Below, piece after piece: positions 43,071 to 51,062 of a stretch of 64,000 nt of DNA. The notes under the pieces are model-generated. The model saw nothing but the letters and a program-made list of their open reading frames with translations, searched no databases and was not told the DNA's origin. The stretch comes from Spirosoma sordidisoli (GTDB lineage: Bacteria > Bacteroidota > Bacteroidia > Cytophagales > Spirosomataceae). A program made the translations under genes and the position numbers. The stretch covers positions 310,001 through 374,000 of the forward strand of contig NZ_SBLB01000002.1 in NCBI RefSeq assembly GCF_004138325.1. The letters run 5' to 3'. The first letter of the stretch is position 1, and every line of letters starts with the position of its first letter.

Positions 43071-44729
43071 TCAGTGCAGCACAGCGGGTAGGATAAACTC
43101 TTCCATCATTCGGTCTACCTGCGGGTGCGCGTAGGGGGCGTTGTAGGCGGTGGCGGTGACGACCACGACCAGCGGCAGATCGGTGAACACGTAGATTTTG
43201 TTACCCCCGTTTCCGGTGCAGTAGTACGTCTCGTAGGCTTTACCCCCGACGGTGAAGGTCCGGTTCCAGAACAGATACCCGTAATACTCGTTGGTTCGAC
43301 CGGGAATCGCTTTCCGCCGGGTAAAGGTTTTGGCGACCCACTCGGCGGGTATGAGCTGCTGGCCATTCCACCGGCCACCGTTTTTGTATAGCTGACCGTA
43401 CTTGGCAAAGTCGAGGGTGTTCATCTGAATACCCCCTGCCGTATTAACCACCTGCTGGGGCGTGTATTGCCAGCTGTACTCCCGGATGCCCAGGGGCGAG
43501 AATAGCTTTTGCTTCGAATAACGATCCAGACCGCCCGGTACTACCTTGTGCAGCACATCGCCCAGAACCACTACCCCGGCCGTGAAATAGTGCCAGTCGC
43601 CCCGAAATTTCGATGGGGTAACAGGCAGGTCGAGCGCAAACGTCACCCAGTTGGGCGTTGGGTACATGTTCTCTTCGTTACCCGGTGAGTCCATCTCGTT
43701 ATCGTTGCCGTCGAAAGCCGAACTCATCATCAGCAGGTCGGCGAGGGTGGTGCGGGCTTTATCGGTCGAATAATGTTGGTAGGCTTTCAGGTCGTAAAAG
43801 TTGGCCAGGGGCTGCTGCTCGTGTTTCAGGTGTCCCTCGGCGAGCGCCATTCCGGTCAGGGTCGATGCGAAAGATTTTCCCACCGAGCGGACATCGTGGC
43901 GGGTCGTTCGGCTGGCTCCGTTGAAGTACTCCTCGAGCAGGAGTTTCCCGTTCTTCACGACGACGACGCTGGTAATATGCCGGAATACGCCTGCCTCGAT
44001 GTTTGCTTTCAGGGTTTTGATGCGACGCGTATCCAGCGAGTCGGTAGCTACCGGGAGCCCGGCATAGGGTTCGGGTACGGCCAGCCGGATACGGGTCAGG
44101 TCAATAACCGGCTTTCGTTTCACGAGCAGGGTCAGCTCGCCAGTGGCTATCGGCTGGCCTGTTTTCACGCCAGCCAGGTTTACGTACGGACGGATCACCA
44201 GCCGAAACTGGTGCCTGCCGTCGGACAAGGCACTGTCTCCGCCGTTCTGCATAAACCGGTTCCAGGCCGACTGGCTCCACCAGCGACCCTCGCGTTCGTT
44301 ATCGACCAGGGGTTTGCTCAGGATCGTTTCCTCATTTTTTATCCGGGCATAGGGCGCGCCCGGGTGCAGGTTGGTCTGGTAGATGAGCCGGTTATCGACG
44401 TAGAAGGCAAACTGGTAGTTTCCCACTTTGGTGAGGGAGTCTGCGCTGAGGGTAGGGGCCAGCGGATGCAGGTAATTGGTCAGGGAGCTGGCCATGAAAA
44501 CCGTCATGAACAGATTGCTCCGGTTGGTAAACTCGTGGGTTTTCAGAAAGTCCGCTGGCTTCAGGGCCGCGACCGGTATGTCGGTGGCTGTAAAAACGAT
44601 CGTGCCCACCTGAGCCTGATGAAGCCCCGGGGCAATTCCCTGGTCGTTGACAAATGAACCCGGCTGGGCCTGTAAGCCCAAATATGTAAGCAGAAATAAA
44701 GGCAGCAGCCAACCGTATCGACCCGACAT
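43071..44729 (-). CDS. Serine hydrolase of the beta-lactamase (class C / PBP-like) fold
   Basis: A 552-aa protein from ATG 44727-44729 with a signal peptide (MSGRYGWLLPLFLLTYLGLQ). An N-terminal domain of about 240 residues of unknown type precedes the beta-lactamase-like fold. The nucleophile motif SVGKS (SxxK) follows HDVRSVGKSFASTLTGMAL. A Tyr-containing WHYFTAGVVVLGDVL and GNGGNKIYVF near the end could supply the remaining motifs. These enzymes are esterases or D-aminopeptidases more often than lactamases. It is transcribed away from the ten-gene run. Confidence 0.88.
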   Translation of the reverse strand: MSGRYGWLLPLFLLTYLGLQAQPGSFVNDQGIAPGLHQAQVGTIVFTATDIPVAALKPADFLKTHEFTNRSNLFMTVFMASSLTNYLHPLAPTLSADSLTKVGNYQFAFYVDNRLIYQTNLHPGAPYARIKNEETILSKPLVDNEREGRWWSQSAWNRFMQNGGDSALSDGRHQFRLVIRPYVNLAGVKTGQPIATGELTLLVKRKPVIDLTRIRLAVPEPYAGLPVATDSLDTRRIKTLKANIEAGVFRHITSVVVVKNGKLLLEEYFNGASRTTRHDVRSVGKSFASTLTGMALAEGHLKHEQQPLANFYDLKAYQHYSTDKARTTLADLLMMSSAFDGNDNEMDSPGNEENMYPTPNWVTFALDLPVTPSKFRGDWHYFTAGVVVLGDVLHKVVPGGLDRYSKQKLFSPLGIREYSWQYTPQQVVNTAGGIQMNTLDFAKYGQLYKNGGRWNGQQLIPAEWVAKTFTRRKAIPGRTNEYYGYLFWNRTFTVGGKAYETYYCTGNGGNKIYVFTDLPLVVVVTATAYNAPYAHPQVDRMMEEFILPAVLH

Positions 44730-44809
44730 AATGCGTTGTGAGGATAAACAATGCCCCAAAGGTGGGCAAACCGGCCGTCTGGAAATAGAACAGAATTAAC
44801 CTGCCCGGT

Positions 44810-45619
44810 CTAGCGTGCCAAAAGCTTTCGGTAATGGGAGGGCGTAAGCCTGTACTGCTGCCGGAACGACCGGATAAAATGACTCTGGTCGGAAAACCCG
44901 CAGGCTAGTGCTACGTCGGTCAGGGCAATGTCCGGCATGAGCAGTAGCGGCATCGCCTGCTGAAGCCGGATCGCACGCAGGTAGTCCCCAAAATGGCAGT
45001 GGAAATAACGGGGAAACTGGCGACAGAGGTAAACGGGATGCAGGCCCGTATGGGCTGCCAGCTGCGCCAGTGTCCACGGTTCATGGGGAGCGTCGTGGAG
45101 TAAATCCCGGAGCTGACCCACCCAGGCCGGTTTCTGGCGATCGAATCTGACCGGTGCTGACTCGATCTCGCTGAGAAGCTGTACCAGCAACGCATCGACA
45201 GCCAGCTTTTCATGGCCGTCCTGCAACTTCGTTTCGGTAACGATGGCGTACATGAGCGCTTTCAGCCCCGGATCGGGCAGGTTGAGGCTACCCTGTACAC
45301 GGGACGTATCCAGCCCGTGGGCGTTGAACCAGTCGGGCGTGATTTCGACATGGAAGCCGCGCGTATATCCCTTAGGCTTGGTATTGTAGTGGGCCTCCTG
45401 CCAGTGGTGGAACAGCAGGCTACCGGCGGTGCAGTGGTACGTGTCGGTACGGTTGCCTTCCAGCACCCGACCCGCCAGAACAAAGGTAAAGTAGGCGTTT
45501 TCGTGGTAATGCCAGTCGACCCGATCGTGGGTGTATTCGGTATCGGTCAGCGTCAGGTCGCCCAGCGTCACCAGTTGGTTCGTCAGGCCGTAATACTGTC
45601 CATTCCGCAACGCGCTCAT
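44810..45619 (-). CDS. AraC family transcriptional regulator
   Basis: A 269-aa protein from ATG 45617-45619 (MSALRNGQYYGLTNQLVTLG), the first ATG; the longer frame starts with TTG. The N-terminal cupin part has VDWHYHENAYFTFVLAGRV. The C-terminal double HTH has WTLAQLAAHTGLHPVYLCRQF and ACGFSDQSHFIRSFRQQYRLTPSHYR, the AraC signature. It lies 80 bases upstream of the serine hydrolase on the same strand and could regulate it. Confidence 0.9.
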   Translation of the reverse strand: MSALRNGQYYGLTNQLVTLGDLTLTDTEYTHDRVDWHYHENAYFTFVLAGRVLEGNRTDTYHCTAGSLLFHHWQEAHYNTKPKGYTRGFHVEITPDWFNAHGLDTSRVQGSLNLPDPGLKALMYAIVTETKLQDGHEKLAVDALLVQLLSEIESAPVRFDRQKPAWVGQLRDLLHDAPHEPWTLAQLAAHTGLHPVYLCRQFPRYFHCHFGDYLRAIRLQQAMPLLLMPDIALTDVALACGFSDQSHFIRSFRQQYRLTPSHYRKLLAR

Positions 45620-45842
45620 AGGAGGCTGACAGGGAAATAGGATCGAATACGCCCCATTGTCGCTGCTAAGGTACACGGAACGGACCAATAACCGCAGTTT
45701 AGGAAGACAACCCGACCGACCAACAACCCTATGCCGTACTCAGTAAGGCTGATAAGGTCGCTGCCCGCACAACGCTCCCTGTCGACAAACGCAGTTGGGG
45801 GTATTGTACGGGCAGTGGGGTAGCCCGAAGAAACCGCCGAAC

Positions 45843-46604
45843 TCAATTCCACAACTGGTTGGCCGCCGTCAGGATGATTGGCTCTTTATCCGTCACGACG
45901 ATGGTCTGCTCGTGCTGTACGGCCAGACTATTCCTGGCGATCAGGGTCCAGCCATCGCCTTTCTCGTGGGCATACGACGCTTTGGTAGACAAAAACGTCT
46001 CGATCGCCACCACGGAATGCTTTTTGAAATGTGCTTTATTGGCCCGGTCATAGTAGCACAGGATTTCGTGGGGCTCTTCGTGCAGGCTCCGGCCGATGCC
46101 GTGCCCGGACAGGTTCTTGATGACCCGGTATCCGCTTCGTTTCGCTTCCGTTTCGATCAAGCGACCGATCTCCGCGATCCGCACCCCACCCCGGATCCGG
46201 CTAATGGCTTTGGCCAGAATCCGTTTGGAGGCTTCGACCAGATGACCGTGCTGATGAATATCCCGCCCCAGCACAAACGAGCCACCGTTGTCGGACCAGT
46301 AGCCATTCAGCTCGGCCGATACATCGATATTGATCAGATCCCCTTCCCGAAGAATCCGTTTCGCGGAAGGGATACCGTGGCAAACTTCATCGTTTAAGCT
46401 GATACAGGTCCAGCCTGGAAAGCCATAGGTCAGTTTCGGTGCTGAACGCGCCCCGTACGATTCCAGCAGTTGCCGCCCGTACTGGTCCAGCTCCAGCGTC
46501 GACATGCCCGGTTGGGCGTATTCCTGCATGCGTTTAAGCGTTGAGCCAACCACCTGGCTAATCTGCTGCATGCCTATCCATTCTTCCTCGGAGGTCAATG
46601 ACAT
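45843..46604 (-). CDS. map: Type I methionine aminopeptidase
   Basis: A 253-aa metalloenzyme that removes N-terminal Met from nascent proteins. The dinuclear metal ligands are in place: Asp94 and Asp105 (INIDVSAELNGYWSDNGGS), His168 (LSGHGIGRSLHEEP), Glu202 (VVAIETF) and Glu232 (VQHEQTIVV). The length is right for the short type I form. It sits away from the ribosomal protein operon where the main map usually lies, so it may be a second copy. Confidence 0.95.
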   Translation of the reverse strand: MSLTSEEEWIGMQQISQVVGSTLKRMQEYAQPGMSTLELDQYGRQLLESYGARSAPKLTYGFPGWTCISLNDEVCHGIPSAKRILREGDLINIDVSAELNGYWSDNGGSFVLGRDIHQHGHLVEASKRILAKAISRIRGGVRIAEIGRLIETEAKRSGYRVIKNLSGHGIGRSLHEEPHEILCYYDRANKAHFKKHSVVAIETFLSTKASYAHEKGDGWTLIARNSLAVQHEQTIVVTDKEPIILTAANQLWN

Positions 46605-47252
46605 AACGTTCGGTTAAAAAGTCAATTTCTGGCGAAAGTAAGCCCTGCAGCCCGTTTTCACACCAGGTAAAAAACGCCGACGCATCAGTAAGGCCGACCA
46701 GCCATAGTCAGGACAAAATGAGAGCGCCACTAAACGAACGCGACCATTGGCGTTAGAATTCCGTTGTCAGGTTCCTAGTGGCAGATCGTTGAAGGTCTTA
46801 CACACCTGATGATTTTCGATTGGGAGTCGAAGTAGAAGCGATGTAAGGCGGGCAGCTAGTAGGTCAAAATAACGACCGGCCAGCTAATGAAATATGCATG
46901 CAGAACGGATCGTAGGCAGAGCTAACCATTCGAAGACGTGGAAAGTGGAAATTTTTAAAATGCTAAAGGGCGGGGTCGATAATGTAAAAAGGGGTGTTTT
47001 TAATTAAATATCTATACTTCAACCATTTATGCTAAATAGAGGGCGCAACCTCCTTGGATGGCTATTTACGAACTAATGATATGATAAACTAGTTAGAATG
47101 AGCACGGATTATACTTTGTTGAAATATAGAATGTCCTAGTGTCAACAGGGATGGAATGAGGGACAAATTGAAAATGGTTTCTTATTTCGTTTCATTAGTT
47201 ATGCTAAAGAAATTAGTGATTATCTGTAATTTATTGCTGAAATAGCCCTTTC
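46605..47252. other. Non-coding gap where base composition changes
   Basis: About 650 bases. The left 350 bases resemble the host composition. From about 46960 the sequence becomes clearly AT-rich and stays so through the two genes that follow. No convincing frame was found. An ATACTTTG sequence near 47113 could be a weak -7 element. I looked for a copy of the tRNA-Arg end here and saw none. Confidence 0.5.
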
Positions 47253-48416
47253 ATGGATCATACAATAGATTTTTTATCTCCCAGATTAGAAGGCAAAAGG
47301 TTTGATGACCACACTCTTCCTGTAAATATATTGGAAGATTTTAGCGCTTTGGAGGAGCTGATTTTTGAACTGTCAAAAAAAATTTATTTAGAGGAGAATC
47401 CACATAGAAAGCGCGTACCCAAAGGATTCAATGATGAAGTTAGTTTGAAACTTGCAGGAGTTGGAGAAGGTAGTGCCATCCCAAGGCTTGTACTTGTCTA
47501 TACCTTAGCTTATTCTTCTTTTTTTACTGAATTTTTTCCAAAAAGTGAGCAATATTCTGTTACTAATTTAGAATCTGTAAAATACTTGGAAAAGGCTAGG
47601 GATAGAGTAATTGAATTGATAAGTAATGCACAGTCAGGTGAAAAAAATAAAGATATATTGGATCAAAAATATTTGAACTATTTTAATAGGATTGGGAAAA
47701 ATTTACAGGATGGTGAGACAATGGCTTTTCCAAAAGCCGTTGGTGGTAGTGCTGTTTTAGATAAAGAAATTCGTAAAAAAATTCTTTTATCTAGAAAGGA
47801 AAACATTGAATATTCTGACTACATTTCTGTAAATGCATATATTACAGAGTTTGATAAGAAACAAAATTCGTTTACTCTTGATATAGGCGGTAATAACGTC
47901 GTCTGTAATATAAATGAAGATTATTATGAGATAGTACATCAAGTATTTAATGAGTACGAAAAAAATACTCAGGTTGCAATTAAAGCGACTGGTATATATA
48001 ATCAACAAGATAGGTTGATTAGGGTTGAAAACATCGAGTCTATGGATATTTTAGATCCATTTGATGTAAAAGTGAGAATCGCTCAATTAGTTAATTTGGG
48101 TGAAAATTGGTACAACGGTACTGGGAAAGCCCCTGATAAAGTGGCTCTTAAGCAGTTTGAGGAGTATTTTAGTAATTATTTTGGTAGTGATCTGCCATTA
48201 CCATCAATATTCCCAACGATAGAAGGTAACATACAATTAGAGTGGACTAATAGTGATCGAGCTATTATATTGGAATTAGATCTAGATAATTTCCTTGCTA
48301 ATCTGATTGTTACTCTTTTGAAATCCAATTCGTATATCGAAAGGGAGTTCTTTTTAAGTACATTGGCTGGATGGGAAGAATTAAACTCACTAATATCGAA
48401 GATTAACTATGAATAG
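47253..48416 (+). CDS. Unrecognised AT-rich gene, first of a two-gene module
   Basis: A 387-aa soluble protein without a signal peptide (MDHTIDFLSPRLEGKRFDDH). A helical N-terminal part (to about 150) precedes a beta-rich region (SVNAYITEFDKKQNSFTLDI, VCNINEDYYEIVHQVFNEYE). Near residue 325 lies LPSIFPTIEGNIQLEWTNSD, a PTxEGxIQLEW-type motif. I do not recognise the family. The next gene starts 8 bases before its stop, so the two are translationally coupled. Codon use is far more A/T-ending than in neighbours, suggesting transfer. Confidence 0.75.
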   Translation: MDHTIDFLSPRLEGKRFDDHTLPVNILEDFSALEELIFELSKKIYLEENPHRKRVPKGFNDEVSLKLAGVGEGSAIPRLVLVYTLAYSSFFTEFFPKSEQYSVTNLESVKYLEKARDRVIELISNAQSGEKNKDILDQKYLNYFNRIGKNLQDGETMAFPKAVGGSAVLDKEIRKKILLSRKENIEYSDYISVNAYITEFDKKQNSFTLDIGGNNVVCNINEDYYEIVHQVFNEYEKNTQVAIKATGIYNQQDRLIRVENIESMDILDPFDVKVRIAQLVNLGENWYNGTGKAPDKVALKQFEEYFSNYFGSDLPLPSIFPTIEGNIQLEWTNSDRAIILELDLDNFLANLIVTLLKSNSYIEREFFLSTLAGWEELNSLISKINYE

Positions 48417-48813
48417 GGACACACTATTGCACAGACAAGTTCATCCAAGTTGGGTACAGAATGATGTAGTTTCTGTGCAAGTCTTTACACAAGAAATGCA
48501 AGTATCGTCATTGGCATTTACACCATCTACTAAAGATGAAAATAAATTATCTGTTTATAATGGGGAGAAATTTACAGCAGAGCAATCATTCAACCATTAT
48601 GTTGCGAATCACACATCTTTCGGTGTACTTTCTGTTACTAAGGGTGAATGCGAGTCTGTAGATTTATTATCTGTTACAGAAGATAATTTTCCATTTAATG
48701 GCCACTCATATATTGATTTTACAAGTGTAGAAAGTAAAAATCAAAAAAAAATCAGAGGACAAAAATTGAAAAGTCTAGCAGTGAGTAGAGGGTGGACTCA
48801 CAGGAGAAGATGA
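48409..48813 (+). CDS. Unrecognised AT-rich gene, second of the two-gene module
   Basis: A 134-aa soluble protein (MNRDTLLHRQVHPSWVQNDV) with QVSSLAFTPSTKDENKLSVYNGEKF, FGVLSVTKGECESVDLLSV, and a basic C-terminus (QKLKSLAVSRGWTHRRR). The LHRQVHPSWVQ opening and KDENKLSVYNG motif look strongly conserved-family-like, and I have a recollection of such small proteins in diverse bacteria, but no function to assign. It overlaps the preceding gene by 8 bases and is followed by a bidirectional terminator. Immunity, toxin or cargo roles are all open. Confidence 0.72.
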   Translation: MNRDTLLHRQVHPSWVQNDVVSVQVFTQEMQVSSLAFTPSTKDENKLSVYNGEKFTAEQSFNHYVANHTSFGVLSVTKGECESVDLLSVTEDNFPFNGHSYIDFTSVESKNQKKIRGQKLKSLAVSRGWTHRRR

Positions 48814-48867
48814 ATATAGCTTATAGAGCTATATATGCTTTTATAGTTAATATCTCTGTGCTATATG

Positions 48868-48906
48868 AAAAGGGTAGTACTGATTTAACTCAGCTACTAC
48901 CCTTTT
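48868..48906. terminator. Bidirectional terminator after the two-gene module
   Basis: A 12-base inverted repeat AAAAGGGTAGTA with a 15-base loop, ending in TTTT on each strand. It is 54 bases past the second module gene and 6 bases past the recombinase remnant's stop. Confidence 0.75.
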
Positions 48907-48911
48907 ATTCT

Positions 48912-49280
48912 TTAGATGAAATCAACCTCTTTTGCTATTCTCTCCTCATTGGCTTTTCCGTAATAGCGAATGTGCTTAGTAGTTGTATAGCCGAGCATAG
49001 CGGCCACGCTTTCCTCAGATACACCCAGTTCATTAAGCATAAGGTTGGTGAAGGTTTTGCAGGCCACCTTAACGGTGAGTTTGGTTTTGAAAGCTGCCAG
49101 GTGCTGAATTTGCTTCAAACAGTCATTAAAGCTGGAGTTACTAGTTTTGGGCAGGTTCTCCACCCTGCCATGTTTGGCAATCAGCGCCAGCGCTTTATCC
49201 GATCCTGTGTTGGCTTCGTCACGCAGATAGACGTATGCGCTTATGAATTGATGGGGGAGATAGCTACTTGTCGTTGTTGG
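48912..49280 (-). pseudogene. Tyrosine recombinase (integrase) C-terminal remnant
   Basis: An open stretch of about 122 codons on the minus strand, from a stop at 49281-49283 to the stop at 48912, without a normal start. The C-terminal part KTFTNLMLNELGVSEESVAA followed by MLGYTTTKHIRYYGKANEER matches the end of phage-type integrases, including the nucleophile-region tyrosines. The usual HxxR before KTF reads KVAC, so the catalytic His and Arg are lost. The core and N-terminal arm are missing. It lies about 76 bases from the 3' end of tRNA-Arg, the classic place for a tRNA-targeting integrase. Confidence 0.75.
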
Positions 49281-49307
49281 CTATTCTATTGGCTAGCCAA
49301 AACAAAA

Positions 49308-49334
49308 ACGGGTTAAGCGTATGGCCTAACCCGT
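49308..49334 (-). terminator. Terminator of tRNA-Arg
   Basis: The arms ACGGGTTA and TAACCCGT with an 11-base loop form a hairpin. On the minus strand it is followed by TTTTTGTTTT. It lies 22 bases after the tRNA 3' end. Confidence 0.7.
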
Positions 49335-49356
49335 TGTAATGAAGTGTATTAACTGG

Positions 49357-49430
49357 TGCACTCGTAGGGATTCGAACCCCAAACCTCCTGATCCGTAGTC
49401 AGGTGCTCTATCCAATTGAGCTACGAATGC
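49357..49430 (-). tRNA. tRNA-Arg, anticodon ACG
   Basis: A complete 74-nt cloverleaf on the minus strand. The acceptor stem pairs GCATTCG with CGAGTGC (one G-T pair). The D-arm is AGCTCAATTGGATAGAGC, the anticodon arm CCTGACTACGGATCAGG gives ACG, and the T-arm is GGGGTTCGAATCCC. It does not encode CCA. It is the likely target of the neighbouring integrase remnant. Confidence 0.95.
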
Positions 49431-49483
49431 ATTTCCCGTTGATTGGGAGTGCAAAAGTAGGGAGAAAAAAGGCGTCTGTCAAC

Positions 49484-50281
49484 CTATCGGCCCGAAAAAT
49501 TTGCTTTCCGCTTCATCAGAAAGGCACCAATCCCCTCGGCAGCATCGGCCGAGCGACCCAATGCGTCCTGATTTTCAGCTTCCTGCTCCAGCTGGTGGTC
49601 GAGGTCCGAATACAGCGATTGATTCAAAACTTTTTTTAACGCCCCGATCGCGCGGGTAGGGGCGGTGGCGTAATAGCCGACCACCTCCGCTACGGCTGCG
49701 TCGAGGCTGGCCGGGGGAACCGAGCGGCTGACCAGCCCGATCTGGGCCGCTTCGGGGCCGTAAACGCGTCGGCCGGTGCTGCTCAGTTCAAAAGCCCGCT
49801 GCGGGCCCACCAGACGCGGCAGAAAGAACGTAGAACCGGCGTCGGGCATGAGGCCTATGTTGATGAAGATCTGGCTGAAATAAGCCTCGTCGGTGCAGAT
49901 AACGACGTCGCAGGCCAAGGCCAGCGAACAGCCCGCCCCGGCCGCTACGCCGTTGATACGCCCCACAACGGGTTTAGGCAGGTTGCGGATGGCCCGGATC
50001 ATGGGATGATAGCCGTTCCGCAGCGACTCGCCCAGGTTCATCGTTCCGCCCGAGGCTGCCGCGCTGGCAAAGCCTTCTTTCAGGTCGGCGCCGGAGCAGA
50101 AGGCTTTGTCGCCCGCGCCGGTCAGCACCACGACCCGTACGCGGTCGTCGGCACCGGCGGCTTCCATGGCGCTAGTGATATCCCGGATCAGGCCGGGGCT
50201 AAGGGCGTTGTAGACCTGGGGCCGGTTGAGGGTAATGCGGCAAACGCCGTCGGCCAGTTCGTAGAGCAGTGTATCGTACAT
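49484..50281 (-). CDS. Enoyl-CoA hydratase/isomerase, PaaG-like
   Basis: A 265-aa crotonase-fold enzyme. The oxyanion-hole segments are FCSGADLKEGF and NGVAAGAGCSLALACDVV. The catalytic segment IGLMPDAGSTFFLPRLVG has the aspartate typical of PaaG-type isomerases rather than the glutamate pair of classic hydratases. PaaG isomerises epoxyphenylacetyl-CoA in phenylacetate breakdown, but no other paa gene is in view, so a general fatty-acid role is equally possible. Confidence 0.9.
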   Translation of the reverse strand: MYDTLLYELADGVCRITLNRPQVYNALSPGLIRDITSAMEAAGADDRVRVVVLTGAGDKAFCSGADLKEGFASAAASGGTMNLGESLRNGYHPMIRAIRNLPKPVVGRINGVAAGAGCSLALACDVVICTDEAYFSQIFINIGLMPDAGSTFFLPRLVGPQRAFELSSTGRRVYGPEAAQIGLVSRSVPPASLDAAVAEVVGYYATAPTRAIGALKKVLNQSLYSDLDHQLEQEAENQDALGRSADAAEGIGAFLMKRKANFSGR

Positions 50282-50308
50282 GATCGGTAAGGGTTAGTCA
50301 GGGCAACA

Positions 50309-50947
50309 CTAGATAAACCAGAATACGGCCAGCAGGCTGATGGCTACTCCCAGCGCCAGCCCGGCCAGGATCTGCCCCGGCGTATGGGCGTTGAGCTTGA
50401 GCCGCGCACTGCCCACAAGGCCCGCCAGCAGCACCAGCAGCAGCAGCGGAAAAAACAGATCGGTCAGGCTGAACTTCAGCATCAGCCCGCCAATGCCGCC
50501 CAGTACGCCCCCCAGCCCGACGCCGTGGGCGCTGATTTGCCAGTACAGACTGATCAGCCCGACCAGCAGAATCGATACGGCAATACTGCCCAGCAGAATT
50601 GCTATTTCGGGCGCTACCGTCGAGACGAGCTGCATCCGGAAGGCAAACAGATAAGCGACAAAGGTGTAGATGAGCGCCGTCAGAAAATAGGGCAGCCGAC
50701 GGTCGGCCAGGGTTTCGAGTTGCAGGCTGCTAACGTAACCCGTACGAACCAGATAAACGATCAGCAGCGAGGGCACCGCAAAGGTGCCGATGAAGATCAG
50801 CACCAGCAGGCTGAGCCGCAGGGCCGGAGAAAACGCATCCATACCGACTACACCGGGTGCCTGAAACAGCAACAGGCCGAACAGCAGTGTCGGCATGAGC
50901 AGGGGGTGCAGCAGAATCGAGAGGAAGCGGGCGAACGAGGTTGTCAA
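50309..50947 (-). CDS. PAP2-like multi-pass membrane protein
   Basis: A 212-aa protein from a TTG at 50945-50947 (read as MTTSFARFLSILLHPLLMPT). A longer frame from TTG 51007 would add 20 residues encoded by simple repeat-like DNA. No ATG fits before residue 18. Six or so hydrophobic helices are present. The segments DRRLPYF, WQISAHGVG and ARLKLNAHTPGQILAG correspond loosely to the three PAP2 phosphatase motifs, with the middle Ser-x-His kept and others altered. It is 27 bases upstream of the hydratase gene, same strand. Lipid phosphatase activity is uncertain. Confidence 0.75.
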   Translation of the reverse strand: MTTSFARFLSILLHPLLMPTLLFGLLLFQAPGVVGMDAFSPALRLSLLVLIFIGTFAVPSLLIVYLVRTGYVSSLQLETLADRRLPYFLTALIYTFVAYLFAFRMQLVSTVAPEIAILLGSIAVSILLVGLISLYWQISAHGVGLGGVLGGIGGLMLKFSLTDLFFPLLLLVLLAGLVGSARLKLNAHTPGQILAGLALGVAISLLAVFWFI

Positions 50948-50962
50948 TGAATAACGATGAAT

Positions 50963-51044
50963 GATGGATGATGAATTCGTTTTGGGGAGCCTGCGGCTGG
51001 GTTGCAAAGTTAACCGTCCTGGCTGTTGTCACTCATCATCCATC
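50963..51044. repeat. Inverted repeat in the PAP2-like/rpoN gap
   Basis: GATGGATGATGA (50963-50974) is the exact inverse of TCATCATCCATC (51033-51044), and related ATGAATGATGGATGATGAATTC sequence surrounds the left arm. It may be a dispersed simple repeat. It overlaps the possible N-terminal extension of the PAP2-like gene. Confidence 0.45.
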
Positions 51045-51062
51045 CTCCATAATTCGGTGTTC

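Noticed and set aside
43071-44729. True beta-lactamase conferring antibiotic resistance
   Set aside because: The SxxK motif exists but the protein carries a large extra N-terminal domain and lacks a clear lactamase-specific signature; esterase or peptidase roles are more likely.
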